NCBI GenBank assembly: GCA_024508935.1
Contig: JANINW010000014.1
Span: forward strand, 285,627-349,626
Source of the DNA: Flavipsychrobacter sp.
Lineage (GTDB): Bacteria > Bacteroidota > Bacteroidia > Chitinophagales > Chitinophagaceae
Length of the DNA stretch: 64,000 bases
Direction of reading: 5' to 3'
Shown here: positions 51,395-59,986 of the stretch, piece by piece
Layout: the number at the start of each line of letters is the position of its first letter
Position numbering within the stretch: the stretch's first letter is position 1
The notes under the pieces: generated by a model
Seen by the model: the letters and a program-made list of their open reading frames with translations, nothing else
What the model was told of the DNA's origin: nothing
Database searches by the model: none
Program-made: the position numbers and the translations under genes

Positions 51395-53191
51395 ATGAAG
51401 AATATTCGTAATTTTTGTATAATAGCCCATATTGACCACGGTAAAAGTACCCTGGCTGACCGCCTGCTGGAATTTACCAAGACAATATCTGACAGGGATA
51501 TGCAGGCCCAGGTATTGGATGATATGGACCTGGAGCGTGAAAAAGGGATCACCATCAAGAGCCACGCTATACAAATGGATTATGTGTATAAGGGGGAAAA
51601 ATATAAACTGAACCTGATAGATACTCCCGGCCACGTAGACTTTTCTTATGAAGTGTCTCGCGCACTGGCGGCTTGTGAAGGCGCCCTGCTGCTGGTAGAT
51701 GCATCGCAGGGTATACAAGCCCAAACCATATCCAATCTTTACCTGGCTTTGGGCAATGACCTGGAAATAATACCGGTCATCAACAAGATAGATATGGATG
51801 GCGCCATGATACCGGAAGTAACCGATCAGATAGTAGACCTGATAGGGTGCAAACCGGAAGATATTATTCTGGCCAGTGGCAAAAGTGGTATAGGTATTGA
51901 AGATATTATGGCGGCTATAGTAGAACGCATTCCGGCTCCTAAAGGAGACCCCGAAGCGCCGCTGCAGGCCCTGATATTTGATAGTGTATTTAATTCATTC
52001 AGGGGAATTATAGCCTACTTCCGTATTGTAAATGGTACGATGAGGAAAGGGGATAAAGTAAAATTTTATCACACCGGCGGCGAATATTTTGCAGATGAGG
52101 TAGGCGTATTGAAGCTTGGCCTCTCGCCGCAAAACAGTATATCTGCAGGCGATGTAGGTTATATCATCACCGGTATTAAAAATGCTAAAGAAGTAAAGGT
52201 TGGTGATACGCTCACTTTGGTGAACAATCCTACCCAGGAAATAGTAAAGGGCTTTGAAGAAGTAAAACCAATGGTATTTGCCGGTATCTTCCCGGTAGAG
52301 ACGGATGATTTTGAAGAGTTGCGAGATTGTATGGAAAAGCTGCAGCTGAACGATGCCTCACTCACCTTCGAGCCGGAAACATCACAGGCGCTGGGTTTTG
52401 GTTTCCGATGCGGTTTCCTTGGCATGCTGCATATGGAGATCATCCAGGAACGCCTGGAGCGGGAATTCAACCAGACCGTGATTACTACTGTTCCCAACGT
52501 AAGTTTTAAAGCCTACAGCACCAGGGAACCGGATGTGGCAATGGTAGTAAATAACCCTACAGAAATGCCTGACCCGAGCAGGCTGGACAGGATAGAAGAG
52601 CCATTCATTCGTGCGCAGATCATTACATTGCCTGACTATATAGGTAATATCATGAGCCTTTGCCTGGGTAAGCGTGGTTTGCTTATCAACCAACACTATC
52701 TTACGCCAACGCGTGTAGAGCTAATATTTGAATTACCGCTTGCAGAGATCGTATTCGACTTCTATGATAAACTGAAATCTTCTACACGAGGTTACGCTTC
52801 CTTCGACTACCAGCCGCTGGATTATCGTGAGAGCGATATCATCAAAATGGACATACTGCTGAACGGCGACAAAGTGGACGCTTTGAGTGCACTTATACAC
52901 CGCAGCCGTGCGCAGGACTTCGGCCGTAAGTTGTGCGCTAAACTGAAAGAACTGCTTCCACGCCAGCAATTCATGATAGCCATTCAGGCTGCTGTTGGCG
53001 CCAAGATCATTGCCCGTGAGACAATTTCGGCAATGCGTAAGGACGTTACTGCAAAATGTTATGGTGGTGATATCAGCCGTAAACGTAAACTACTTGAGAA
53101 GCAGAAAGAAGGTAAGAAGCGTATGCGCCAGATAGGTAGCGTAGATATACCGCAGGAAGCATTCCTGGCAGTCTTAAAACTGGACGAATAA
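51395..53191 (+). CDS. lepA: Elongation factor 4 (LepA)
   Basis: This 598-residue ribosome-associated GTPase has P-loop [17 protein letters not shown] and NKID nucleotide motifs. Domains II-III, the LepA-specific [15 protein letters not shown] segment and the C-terminal domain ending [20 protein letters not shown] are all present and of standard length. It acts on stalled or assembling ribosomes. It is monocistronic, with a -7-like box upstream and a very long palindromic terminator downstream. Confidence 0.96.
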   Translation: MKNIRNFCIIAHIDHGKSTLADRLLEFTKTISDRDMQAQVLDDMDLEREKGITIKSHAIQMDYVYKGEKYKLNLIDTPGHVDFSYEVSRALAACEGALLLVDASQGIQAQTISNLYLALGNDLEIIPVINKIDMDGAMIPEVTDQIVDLIGCKPEDIILASGKSGIGIEDIMAAIVERIPAPKGDPEAPLQALIFDSVFNSFRGIIAYFRIVNGTMRKGDKVKFYHTGGEYFADEVGVLKLGLSPQNSISAGDVGYIITGIKNAKEVKVGDTLTLVNNPTQEIVKGFEEVKPMVFAGIFPVETDDFEELRDCMEKLQLNDASLTFEPETSQALGFGFRCGFLGMLHMEIIQERLEREFNQTVITTVPNVSFKAYSTREPDVAMVVNNPTEMPDPSRLDRIEEPFIRAQIITLPDYIGNIMSLCLGKRGLLINQHYLTPTRVELIFELPLAEIVFDFYDKLKSSTRGYASFDYQPLDYRESDIIKMDILLNGDKVDALSALIHRSRAQDFGRKLCAKLKELLPRQQFMIAIQAAVGAKIIARETISAMRKDVTAKCYGGDISRKRKLLEKQKEGKKRMRQIGSVDIPQEAFLAVLKLDE

Positions 53192-53204
53192 AAAATAGAA
53201 GATC

Positions 53205-53248
53205 ATATAAAGTAAAAGGCCGGGATATCCCGGCCTTTTACTTTATAT
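53205..53248. terminator. 44-nt perfect palindromic terminator, overlapping the end of the GT39 gene
   Basis: Two 22-nt arms are exactly complementary with no spacer (centre GGGATATCCC, A/T-rich ends). It serves lepA and the convergent transferase. The right arm contains the last codons and the stop (53238-53240) of the transferase gene. Confidence 0.9.
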
Positions 53249-54815
53249 CTACGGTTTGTTTTCGAGCGTATATCTCTCCCCACATGGTGCCTTTCTGTAC
53301 ACGGTAAATTCGTTTGAACAATGTATCGGCTTTTACCGCTTCATAGTCTTTATCCGGTTCAATATTGTTGACCAAAATAATATCCGGTCCCCAATCGTAA
53401 TTCCAATTCACATTTTTAAAGGTATCCCTGGTACCTGCAAATCCGCTGAGTTTATCTTCCAGGTGCGTTCTGCTTAAAAAAGAATGGCTGGCTATTGTTT
53501 TATCATACAAATGGTGTTGTTCCAGGTAAACGACCATTTGCTTTTGAACATACATGCCATCGAAAGGGTTCACGTATTTTTCCTTTTCATACACAGATGG
53601 GAGGTTGCTGTATATCTCTACCAGTAAAACAAGTGCAAGCAGGGGAATGAAGAGGTGTTTTGAAATAGCATTTGTAAATGAGACGAAAAGTACTGCACTT
53701 ACAAATAGGGCGGGTATAAGGGCCAGCGTAAGATAACGCACAATTACAAACAGGTTTATTGCAGTGAAAATGCAAAAGGCCAGAACGGCAATGAGACTTA
53801 ATGCTACTAACCTTTTTTGCAGGTAGCCATTGTAGGAGGTAACAGAAATAACCTTAAACGTGCAGTAGTATATAGCGATAGTACATGCGGGAACGAAAAA
53901 CCAGGCCAATGTACTGTTGGTATTAACGTCGAAAAGGCCCAGTAATAATATAGGTAGTAATAGCAAAAGATATACAGCCTTCCGGAGCTTTGCAGCTACT
54001 ACAACAGAGAGTAAACCCAACAGCAAGAAATAATACACCCTGTGATGGTCGATAAACAGGATGTCCAGGCTTACCCTGAATTTATTTACAAAGCCGTCCC
54101 AGCTGTTTTCAAGGTTTGAATACATGGGTAATACATACCATCCGCTTACACTTTTTTGCACTACAAAAAATATAGCTGTAAAAAGTACTGGCACTGCCAG
54201 CCATATTATTCTATACCAGCGTTCTTTAAGAGTTTCTTTTTTATTGAAAAGTTGTATAAAAGCGTCTACCCCCAGTACCAGTCCTACAACCATGCCGCTT
54301 TCTTTTGTATAGAACAGCAATGTCAGTGATAAGGCTGTTAGGAAGTGTTTTCCTTTTGTATAAAAATATATACTGGCGAACGCCAGGAATGCCAGCATTA
54401 TCTCGAGCAGGAGAAACGCCGATTCCATAAAAAATATTCTTTGGAAAGCTACCAGTATGAGAGCGGTTGCCGCAACCTGCTTATCAAACAAACGCAACCC
54501 AGTTTCATAAATAAATGCAAGGAACACTACTGAAATAAACAGGGGGAACGCGTGTATTACAAAATTGGAAGTGCCGAAAAGTTTCATCCAGCAGGCAGCC
54601 AGGAAATGAAACATAAGCGGGTGCCCACGCGCAACTTCCCCGGAAATGGCACCGGGCATAAGGCTTGGTCCATGAATATACATTTGGTTAACTCCCGATG
54701 CATAAGGCCAGCTTTCATCCCACCAGAATGGATAATATAGGTGCGGTATTTTTAACGCGATGAATACTATTAGTACCAGAAAGAGGAACCAACGTTGTTG
54801 AAGCAGTTGTTTCAT
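53238..54815 (-). CDS. GT39/ArnT-like polytopic glycosyltransferase
   Basis: This 525-residue inner-membrane protein has about 11-12 helices. The GT-C first-loop motif YPFWWDESWPYASGVNQMY carries the catalytic Asp-Glu, and a His-rich loop (GEVARGHPLMFHFLAA) follows. The C-terminal part is a soluble tail (DTFKNVNWNYDWGPDIILVNN). It probably transfers a sugar from a polyprenyl carrier to an envelope glycan or protein. ATG 54815 (MKQLLQQRWF) was chosen over the open frame to 54872. It is unrelated in position to the ArnT-like gene at 19129. Its stop codon lies within the shared terminator. Confidence 0.8.
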   Translation of the reverse strand: MKQLLQQRWFLFLVLIVFIALKIPHLYYPFWWDESWPYASGVNQMYIHGPSLMPGAISGEVARGHPLMFHFLAACWMKLFGTSNFVIHAFPLFISVVFLAFIYETGLRLFDKQVAATALILVAFQRIFFMESAFLLLEIMLAFLAFASIYFYTKGKHFLTALSLTLLFYTKESGMVVGLVLGVDAFIQLFNKKETLKERWYRIIWLAVPVLFTAIFFVVQKSVSGWYVLPMYSNLENSWDGFVNKFRVSLDILFIDHHRVYYFLLLGLLSVVVAAKLRKAVYLLLLLPILLLGLFDVNTNSTLAWFFVPACTIAIYYCTFKVISVTSYNGYLQKRLVALSLIAVLAFCIFTAINLFVIVRYLTLALIPALFVSAVLFVSFTNAISKHLFIPLLALVLLVEIYSNLPSVYEKEKYVNPFDGMYVQKQMVVYLEQHHLYDKTIASHSFLSRTHLEDKLSGFAGTRDTFKNVNWNYDWGPDIILVNNIEPDKDYEAVKADTLFKRIYRVQKGTMWGEIYARKQTVDIK

Positions 54816-54844
54816 AAAGAGATTACAATATAAGCAGTACAAAT

Positions 54845-54870
54845 AAAAAAGCCACCTGTTAAGGTGGCTC
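54845..54870 (-). terminator. Terminator of the Bax-inhibitor-1 gene
   Basis: An 8-bp stem (AGCCACCT / AGGTGGCT) with a 4-nt loop, followed on the minus strand by T6. Confidence 0.8.
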
Positions 54871-54892
54871 AATATTATTATCTGCCAATAAC

Positions 54893-55639
54893 TTATTTCC
54901 TTCTGCCGAACAGGCGCAGTAGCATCAGGAACAGGTTGATGAAATCGAGATACAGTGTAAGCGCACCCATGATAGACATTTTCTTCCCTTCTGCTACACC
55001 AATACCTTCTACTTCAATGCCCGCGCCTATGTGTTTTAGTTTTTGTACATCATAAGCCGTAAGGCCGGTAAATACCATAACACCTACAATGCTAATGATG
55101 GTATCCATAGCGGAGCTTTTCAGAAACCAGTTGATGACCATTGCAATGATGATGCCCAGTAAGCCCATCATCATCAGGCTACCAAATTTTGTCAGGTCTT
55201 TATCCGTTACATAGCCCAATACGGCCATAATGCCGAACATGGCTGAAGCAGAGGCAAAACAACTAATGACAGAGCCTGCCGTATACGCGAGTAGTATAAA
55301 GCTGAAGCTGATACCATTGATAGCTGAATATAAAAGGAAAAGTGCAGTCATGGCCGGGGCTGATAAGCGCTGAAACCCGAATGAAATAAGCATTACAAAC
55401 CCAAGCGGCGCCAGTAATACTGCCCAGCCTAAAAGGTTGAGCCCTGTGCCATCTGCTTTAAGGAGGTAGCTGAGCCATTGCAGGTTTACGCTGAACAGGT
55501 AGGCAAATGACGCAGAAATTGCCAATGCGGCAAACATCCACATGAATACATTTGCCATAAAGGTTTTTGATAAGACTTTTGGTTCATTTCCAATTACAGT
55601 GTAATTACTGAACTGCATTTGGGAATCCTGGTTTTCCAT
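54893..55639 (-). CDS. Bax inhibitor-1/YccA-family membrane protein
   Basis: This 248-residue protein has seven hydrophobic helices (first FMANVFMWMFAALAISASFAY) and the family's conserved GISFSFIL and C-terminal LTLYLDFINLFLMLLRLFG. Bacterial BI-1 proteins (YccA, YetJ) are pH-dependent Ca2+ leak channels or interact with FtsH. ATG 55639 (MENQDSQ) was chosen; the open frame to 55765 would overlap the SCO gene. It has its own terminator and follows the SCO gene by 76 bp on the same strand. Confidence 0.92.
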   Translation of the reverse strand: MENQDSQMQFSNYTVIGNEPKVLSKTFMANVFMWMFAALAISASFAYLFSVNLQWLSYLLKADGTGLNLLGWAVLLAPLGFVMLISFGFQRLSAPAMTALFLLYSAINGISFSFILLAYTAGSVISCFASASAMFGIMAVLGYVTDKDLTKFGSLMMMGLLGIIIAMVINWFLKSSAMDTIISIVGVMVFTGLTAYDVQKLKHIGAGIEVEGIGVAEGKKMSIMGALTLYLDFINLFLMLLRLFGRRK

Positions 55640-55715
55640 AAATATTTGTGCTTTTAAAAAAGGAAAGTTAGCACAAAATCTTATTAACCGTATGATATTA
55701 AGAGGATTATAACAT

Positions 55716-56366
55716 TTACTCCTGTAGCAGGTTATGAATATCCGTTTCCAGTTTTTCCATATCAAGTGCTACGGTACCATTATATACCCCACGTATGTGT
55801 CCATTACCATCTACCAGCAATAAATGCTCGGTATGCAAAAACTCTGTAGAATCGGCATTGACACCGCTTTCCTCTTCTGCAAAATAGGATTGTCTTGCCA
55901 GCCTGTATATATCGTTCTTGTTGCCTGTAACCAGTTTCCATTGATTTACATCTATTTCAAAACGTTTTGCATAAGCAGCCAGGCGTGCAACGCTGTCTAT
56001 TTCGGGGGTAACGGAATAAGAAATGAATTTAACCTGTTCATTATGCCGAAAACTATCAGCTACCAGTTTCATATGCTTGGTCATTTTAGGGCATATAGAA
56101 GGGCAAGAGGTGAAAAAGAAATTGGCTACATATAATTTATTGTCAAAAGACCGGTTGGTGACGGTGGCGCCGGACTGGTCTGTTACCTTGAACGGTGCTA
56201 TGGTATGCAATGTATCCGGCACATCTGTCAGCCAGAGTGGGGTAAGGTCTGCGCTATTGTAATACGGTACCTTAGGAGAGGCGGGCCTGCACGACGTAAG
56301 CAAAAAACTAATGGCTGCTGCTATCGACCCATACCGAAACACAGTTTTTAACACCTGTAAGTCCAT
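55716..56366 (-). CDS. SCO1/SenC-family copper/thiol-redox lipoprotein
   Basis: This 216-residue thioredoxin-fold protein is anchored by a lipoprotein-like signal (SIAAAISFLLTSC). The copper ligands are present: CxxxC in FTSCPSICPKM and the distant His in LHTEHLLLVD. SCO proteins deliver copper to the CuA site of cytochrome oxidase or act as thiol reductases. ATG 56366 (MDLQVLKTV) is used; 56378 is equally possible. Both lie inside the 3' end of the MORN-like gene (about 60-bp overlap), so the reading is coupled. Confidence 0.9.
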   Translation of the reverse strand: MDLQVLKTVFRYGSIAAAISFLLTSCRPASPKVPYYNSADLTPLWLTDVPDTLHTIAPFKVTDQSGATVTNRSFDNKLYVANFFFTSCPSICPKMTKHMKLVADSFRHNEQVKFISYSVTPEIDSVARLAAYAKRFEIDVNQWKLVTGNKNDIYRLARQSYFAEEESGVNADSTEFLHTEHLLLVDGNGHIRGVYNGTVALDMEKLETDIHNLLQE

Positions 56367-56904
56367 ATTGCCGCCCATTAAGTACCTGGTAATTGGCGCG
56401 TAGTTTCCCGTTGTCCCAATACATTTGCTGCATTCCATCTTCCTGGCCGTTTTTATAGTTGAAATTCTTAAAGAGTAATCCATTTTCAAACCATTCTTTC
56501 ACATTACCCTCATATATATCGTTATGGTAGTGGTAAATAAACTTAGGCCTGCCATTTTCAAACCAGCCTATATGTTCACCTTCTTTGCGCCCGGCTATAA
56601 AATACCGCATCTCTTTTTGTCGGCTGCGTATATACCATTCGCGGTAATAGCCTTCTTGTTTACCGTTTAGGTAAGTGCTTGTAAAGGCTGTATCACCGTT
56701 GGCATACAGGTTGAAAAGGGTACCTGAAAAAATGTGTTCATGATGATAGGTAATGCCGCCCCTGGTAACTATATCCTGCCCGACAGTATCCAGCCATATT
56801 GCAGGTATAACGGGGGCATTAGCGGTGGGGTTACATGCAGCCAGCATGGCTACTATGCATACTATAGATAATAGCTTACTGGCTAACTGTACCTGCTGTG
56901 CCAT
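56308..56904 (-). CDS. MORN/YwqK-like repeat lipoprotein
   Basis: This 198-residue protein has a lipoprotein signal (LLSIVCIVAMLAAC) and about five short repeats of the MORN-2/YwqK type: LYANGDTAFTSTYLNGKQEG, RYFIAGRKEGEHIGWFENG, YHNDIYEGNVKEWFENG and YKNGQEDGMQQMYWDNG. Such repeats form extended beta hairpins; the YwqK antitoxin label often given to them is not supported here, as no toxin is adjacent. It overlaps the YHYH gene by 29 bp upstream and the SCO gene by about 60 bp downstream. A periplasmic role with these partners is inferred. Confidence 0.8.
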   Translation of the reverse strand: MAQQVQLASKLLSIVCIVAMLAACNPTANAPVIPAIWLDTVGQDIVTRGGITYHHEHIFSGTLFNLYANGDTAFTSTYLNGKQEGYYREWYIRSRQKEMRYFIAGRKEGEHIGWFENGRPKFIYHYHNDIYEGNVKEWFENGLLFKNFNYKNGQEDGMQQMYWDNGKLRANYQVLNGRQYGLTGVKNCVSVWVDSSSH

Positions 56905-57649
56905 AAAAGCCTTGTCCGTTCAAATAAGGTGCTTCTGCTGTAAAATGGTAGTGATATATACCGTTAGGATAATCTGCCGTAACAGATGTATGACCGTGGT
57001 ACACGTCCAGGTCACTATTGGTGATGGTCTTGCCGTTCTCTTCGGGGCCATATACAGGGAAGCCATCTAATAGAAAACCCAATAAGGCATCTTTCCCTTT
57101 GTTCTTAGTCAGGTAGATCGGTTCCACATGGTAATGGTATTGACCCTGCTGCTGTGGGTGGCCACCATATTGGTCAAAGCTTACAATCTCGTTGGTAAGC
57201 GGGCTGCCACCGGCTGCATATTGGTTAAATAAGGGCACACCATTTATACCAACACCAATTGGCCCCATTGGGGTAGCGCTATGATTGCTTGCTACCGCAG
57301 GCTTCATGGGTATGTGGAACGTAAGATTAGACTGGGCTATTTTATTAGGGTTTTGGTTAAACGTGCCTGTGCCATTATACGCTTCATATTTGGCTGATTC
57401 CCATTGCGTGCCTTTATAATAAGGACTCTTGTGGTCGGGCAGGCTGTTGGTTTTTATTACCAGGAAGTCTCCGTCAATATACATATCCGTATTGCCATAC
57501 ACTTTCTTGTATACATCGGGTATGGTAGTAGTGGTTGTATTGTTATTGGTTGAAGGGGCAGAAGTGCTGTCATCGTCTTTTTTACAGGCGGTAAAGCAGG
57601 TTGCAGCTGCAATAAGCAAGGTGCTGCTGATAAACAAAGACTTTCTCAT
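56876..57649 (-). CDS. YHYH-domain lipoprotein
   Basis: This 257-residue protein has a lipoprotein signal (LFISSTLLIAAATCFTAC) and a Thr/Asn-rich linker (about residues 28-45). The YHYH domain follows: GVGINGVPLFN, GQYHYHVEP, LLGFLLDGFPVYGP and NGIYHYHFTA. The paired YHYH motifs give a cluster of His residues that could bind metal. The family's function is not established. It is the first gene of the overlapping YHYH-MORN-SCO unit; the SCO copper protein as a partner suggests metal handling. Confidence 0.86.
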   Translation of the reverse strand: MRKSLFISSTLLIAAATCFTACKKDDDSTSAPSTNNNTTTTTIPDVYKKVYGNTDMYIDGDFLVIKTNSLPDHKSPYYKGTQWESAKYEAYNGTGTFNQNPNKIAQSNLTFHIPMKPAVASNHSATPMGPIGVGINGVPLFNQYAAGGSPLTNEIVSFDQYGGHPQQQGQYHYHVEPIYLTKNKGKDALLGFLLDGFPVYGPEENGKTITNSDLDVYHGHTSVTADYPNGIYHYHFTAEAPYLNGQGFYGTAGTVSQ

Positions 57650-57719
57650 AATAAGATCATTTTGGTATGTACTGATATAGACGCCAGCATTTAGAATATC
57701 CTTCGGTCATTTTGAAAAA

Positions 57720-58193
57720 TTATTCTGGCCTGCCGGGACGGCCGGGGTTCATTATTTTTTGACTTATCTCTTCTACCAGTCCGTCAAATGAAGGTTGCTG
57801 CGCAGGAGTTAGTATGTCACGCAGTTGCTCAAAGTGCTCATAAGTAGCCATTTCTTTTTTACGGTCGTTCGCAGCTATCAGTTGCATAAAGCTGTCAATA
57901 GCAATTGTATCTTTTTCCTGGTTCTTCAATAGGGTGAAGAGACCGCCATGTAGCCTGGACGATTGTTCCTGCCATTCCAGCATACGCTCATGGTGCTCGT
58001 GTTTCAGCATATTAAATTGCTGCTGCTGTGCTGTTGTAAGTTGCAATCGTTCTATGATAAGGTGATCTACAGGGTTTCCGTGCGGTGGCATGCCGGAGCG
58101 CTCATTACGGCCTATGAATAGGTATGCCAGTGTGCCGGTGTTTATCAGCAGCAGGGTTACAATAACTATCTTATAAAAATTAATTGTTTTCAT
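57720..58193 (-). CDS. Spy/CpxP/CnrX-like periplasmic sensor or chaperone
   Basis: This 157-residue protein has an N-terminal helix (IVIVTLLLINTGTLAYLFIG) followed by a helical periplasmic domain. The LTxxQ signatures of the Spy/CpxP/ZraP/CnrX group appear twice: LQLTTAQQQQFNMLKHEHHERM and LTPAQQPSFDGL. The His-Glu-His-His cluster could bind metal. It overlaps the preceding small membrane-protein gene by 4 bp and is third after the ECF sigma gene, the same logic as cnr/ncc metal-responsive operons. Confidence 0.82.
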   Translation of the reverse strand: MKTINFYKIVIVTLLLINTGTLAYLFIGRNERSGMPPHGNPVDHLIIERLQLTTAQQQQFNMLKHEHHERMLEWQEQSSRLHGGLFTLLKNQEKDTIAIDSFMQLIAANDRKKEMATYEHFEQLRDILTPAQQPSFDGLVEEISQKIMNPGRPGRPE

Positions 58194-58495
58194 AAGCCCC
58201 AGCTATTATTGTCGGTTAAACCATAATAATCTGCAGCATGTGCTACTGCATCCTCTGTCGCAGCCTCTTGTTTATTGTTATGGATAAGCAGGTACACATT
58301 CAGAGCAAGTAACAGCAGGAGGCTTGCGGCCGCCAGCGAAACTTTATAAGCAGGTATCAGCTGTATTTGTTTGCCTGTTTGGCTTATACGATTTTGTATC
58401 TGTTCCAATAGCCCCGCTGGTGCAGTGGCGCGTTGCATACTCTGCAGGCTGGCCAGTGTATTTTCAAATCTATCGTGCTGATCAATATTTTTCAT
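58190..58495 (-). CDS. Small single-helix membrane protein, probable anti-sigma factor
   Basis: This 101-residue protein has a soluble N-terminal part (about 55 residues, FENTLASLQSMQRATAPAGL), one membrane helix (VSLAAASLLLLLALNVYLLI) and a short outer tail. The layout is that of small anti-sigma factors, although no zinc-binding ZAS motif is visible. It lies 29 bp downstream of the ECF sigma gene and overlaps the Spy-like gene by 4 bp. The role is inferred from architecture and position. Confidence 0.6.
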   Translation of the reverse strand: MKNIDQHDRFENTLASLQSMQRATAPAGLLEQIQNRISQTGKQIQLIPAYKVSLAAASLLLLLALNVYLLIHNNKQEAATEDAVAHAADYYGLTDNNSWGL

Positions 58496-58524
58496 ACTTC
58501 ACGCTTATTTAGACGTTAACAAGG

Positions 58525-59094
58525 TTAAAATCCTTCGTTACCTGTCAATAGTTTTTTTAGATTGTTTTTTGCCCGCTGCAGCAGCGATTCTATAGCCTTT
58601 TCTGTCATATCCATTATTTGTGCTATTTCTCTTTGATTCAATCCTTCTATATACTTCAGTATAAATGCAGATTGCTGGTTTTCCGGCAACTGTTTTATGG
58701 CTTTAAATAATAAAGCAGCATGTTCTTTTTGCTCCAGTTGTATACCCGGGTGATGAAACGAGGGTGGGTCGTGTATGAGTTTACCTGTTTGGTTATTAAA
58801 CAGGCTGCTCATGAACCCAAACCTTTTCTGGCGATTGCGGCTGCGAATGCGGTCCAGGCATTTATTTACAGTTATACGGTATACCCATGTAGCTGCAGAA
58901 GATCTGTTTTGAAACCCCGCAGCCGAGCGGTATATTTCTACAAACACATCCTGCGTAGCTTCTTCTGCTTCCTCCTGGTGCTGCAAATGTGCCAGGCAGG
59001 TATTGAACACCCTGTCTTTAAACAGTTCATACAATTGCGCCAGGGCTTTATTGTCCCCATTGCTCAATAATTGCAATAGTTCTTCAGGCAGCAT
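58525..59094 (-). CDS. ECF-type RNA polymerase sigma factor
   Basis: This 189-residue sigma-70-like factor has only regions 2 and 4. Region 2 is DRVFNTCLAHLQHQEEAEEATQ with DVFVEIYRSAAGF and ATWVYRITVNKCLDRIR. Region 4 is QSAFILKYIEGLNQREIAQIM with the helix-turn-helix MTEKAIESLLQRAKNNLKKLL. It heads a three-gene unit with a small membrane protein and a Spy/CpxP-like protein. It is divergent from the hydrolase gene across 75 bp. Confidence 0.9.
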   Translation of the reverse strand: MLPEELLQLLSNGDNKALAQLYELFKDRVFNTCLAHLQHQEEAEEATQDVFVEIYRSAAGFQNRSSAATWVYRITVNKCLDRIRSRNRQKRFGFMSSLFNNQTGKLIHDPPSFHHPGIQLEQKEHAALLFKAIKQLPENQQSAFILKYIEGLNQREIAQIMDMTEKAIESLLQRAKNNLKKLLTGNEGF

Positions 59095-59169
59095 TGGGGT
59101 TAAATATAATTATCAGTCATTTAATACTGCAACAAGACTACCGATTTTCTTAATTATTTTTGAAACCGC

Positions 59170-59985
59170 ATGCCCGCTCATACAGAAGGATATATACAAG
59201 CCGGAGATAATCGCCTGCATTACCTGCAGGTGGGGCAGGGCAATAAGCTGTTGCTGGCATTTCATGGTTATGGCAGCGAGGCAAAACAATTCTTATCTCT
59301 GGCAGCAAGGCTGGCAGATGTTTATACCACTATTGCTATCAACCTGCCGCACTATGGTAACAGCCATTGGGAAGAAAATAGTGTGCTGCACCCTAATGAT
59401 GTAGTACAGCTTATTGATACATTGTGTGTACGTTTCAATACAAAGCAAATTAGCTTACTAGGGTATAGTATTGGTGGCAGGATAGTTTTGAAAATAGCAG
59501 AAACCATACCCTGTAGGATAGAAAAAATAGTATTACTGGCACCTGATGGTTTACGTTTCAATCGTTTCTATCATTTCCTTACCATGAATACGTTTGGTAG
59601 GAGATTGTTCAAAGATTTTCTTACGTATCCCGGCAGGTATACCTGGTTGTTGAATATTGCACGAGACATGAAAATAGTTAGCGCATCGAGATATAAATTC
59701 TCCACACGCTATATACAAACAACACATAGCCGCAGCTTTTTACTTAAGGTATGGCCATGCCTAAAGCTGATGGTTCCTGATGAGAAAGAATTGAAAATAG
59801 TCTTAAACAAATACAAAATACCTGTCACTATTTTTATGGGTAAGCAAGATAGTATTATACCCCTTAAGCTGGGTTATTCTTTTTGCGCAGGTCTTAACAC
59901 TGCTAATCTGGTTGTTTTGGATAAGGGGCACCATGTGCTGGATGCAGAGACTTTGCCTCAAATAGCTCAAGCGTTAGACAACTAA
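59170..59985 (+). CDS. Alpha/beta-hydrolase
   Basis: This 271-residue soluble hydrolase shows the alpha/beta fold with an oxyanion strand LAFHGYGSEAKQF, the nucleophile elbow GYSIGG (Ser), acid Asp in GKQDSIIP and catalytic His in KGHHVLD near the C-terminus. No signal peptide is present. It is followed at 1 bp by a glycosyltransferase family 2 gene, so the two are transcribed together. The substrate cannot be told. Confidence 0.88.
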   Translation: MPAHTEGYIQAGDNRLHYLQVGQGNKLLLAFHGYGSEAKQFLSLAARLADVYTTIAINLPHYGNSHWEENSVLHPNDVVQLIDTLCVRFNTKQISLLGYSIGGRIVLKIAETIPCRIEKIVLLAPDGLRFNRFYHFLTMNTFGRRLFKDFLTYPGRYTWLLNIARDMKIVSASRYKFSTRYIQTTHSRSFLLKVWPCLKLMVPDEKELKIVLNKYKIPVTIFMGKQDSIIPLKLGYSFCAGLNTANLVVLDKGHHVLDAETLPQIAQALDN

Positions 59986-59986
59986 T

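Noticed and set aside
56308..56904. Reading the MORN/YwqK-like gene as an antitoxin
   Set aside because: It is an exported lipoprotein in an operon with YHYH and SCO genes, and no toxin-like gene is adjacent.
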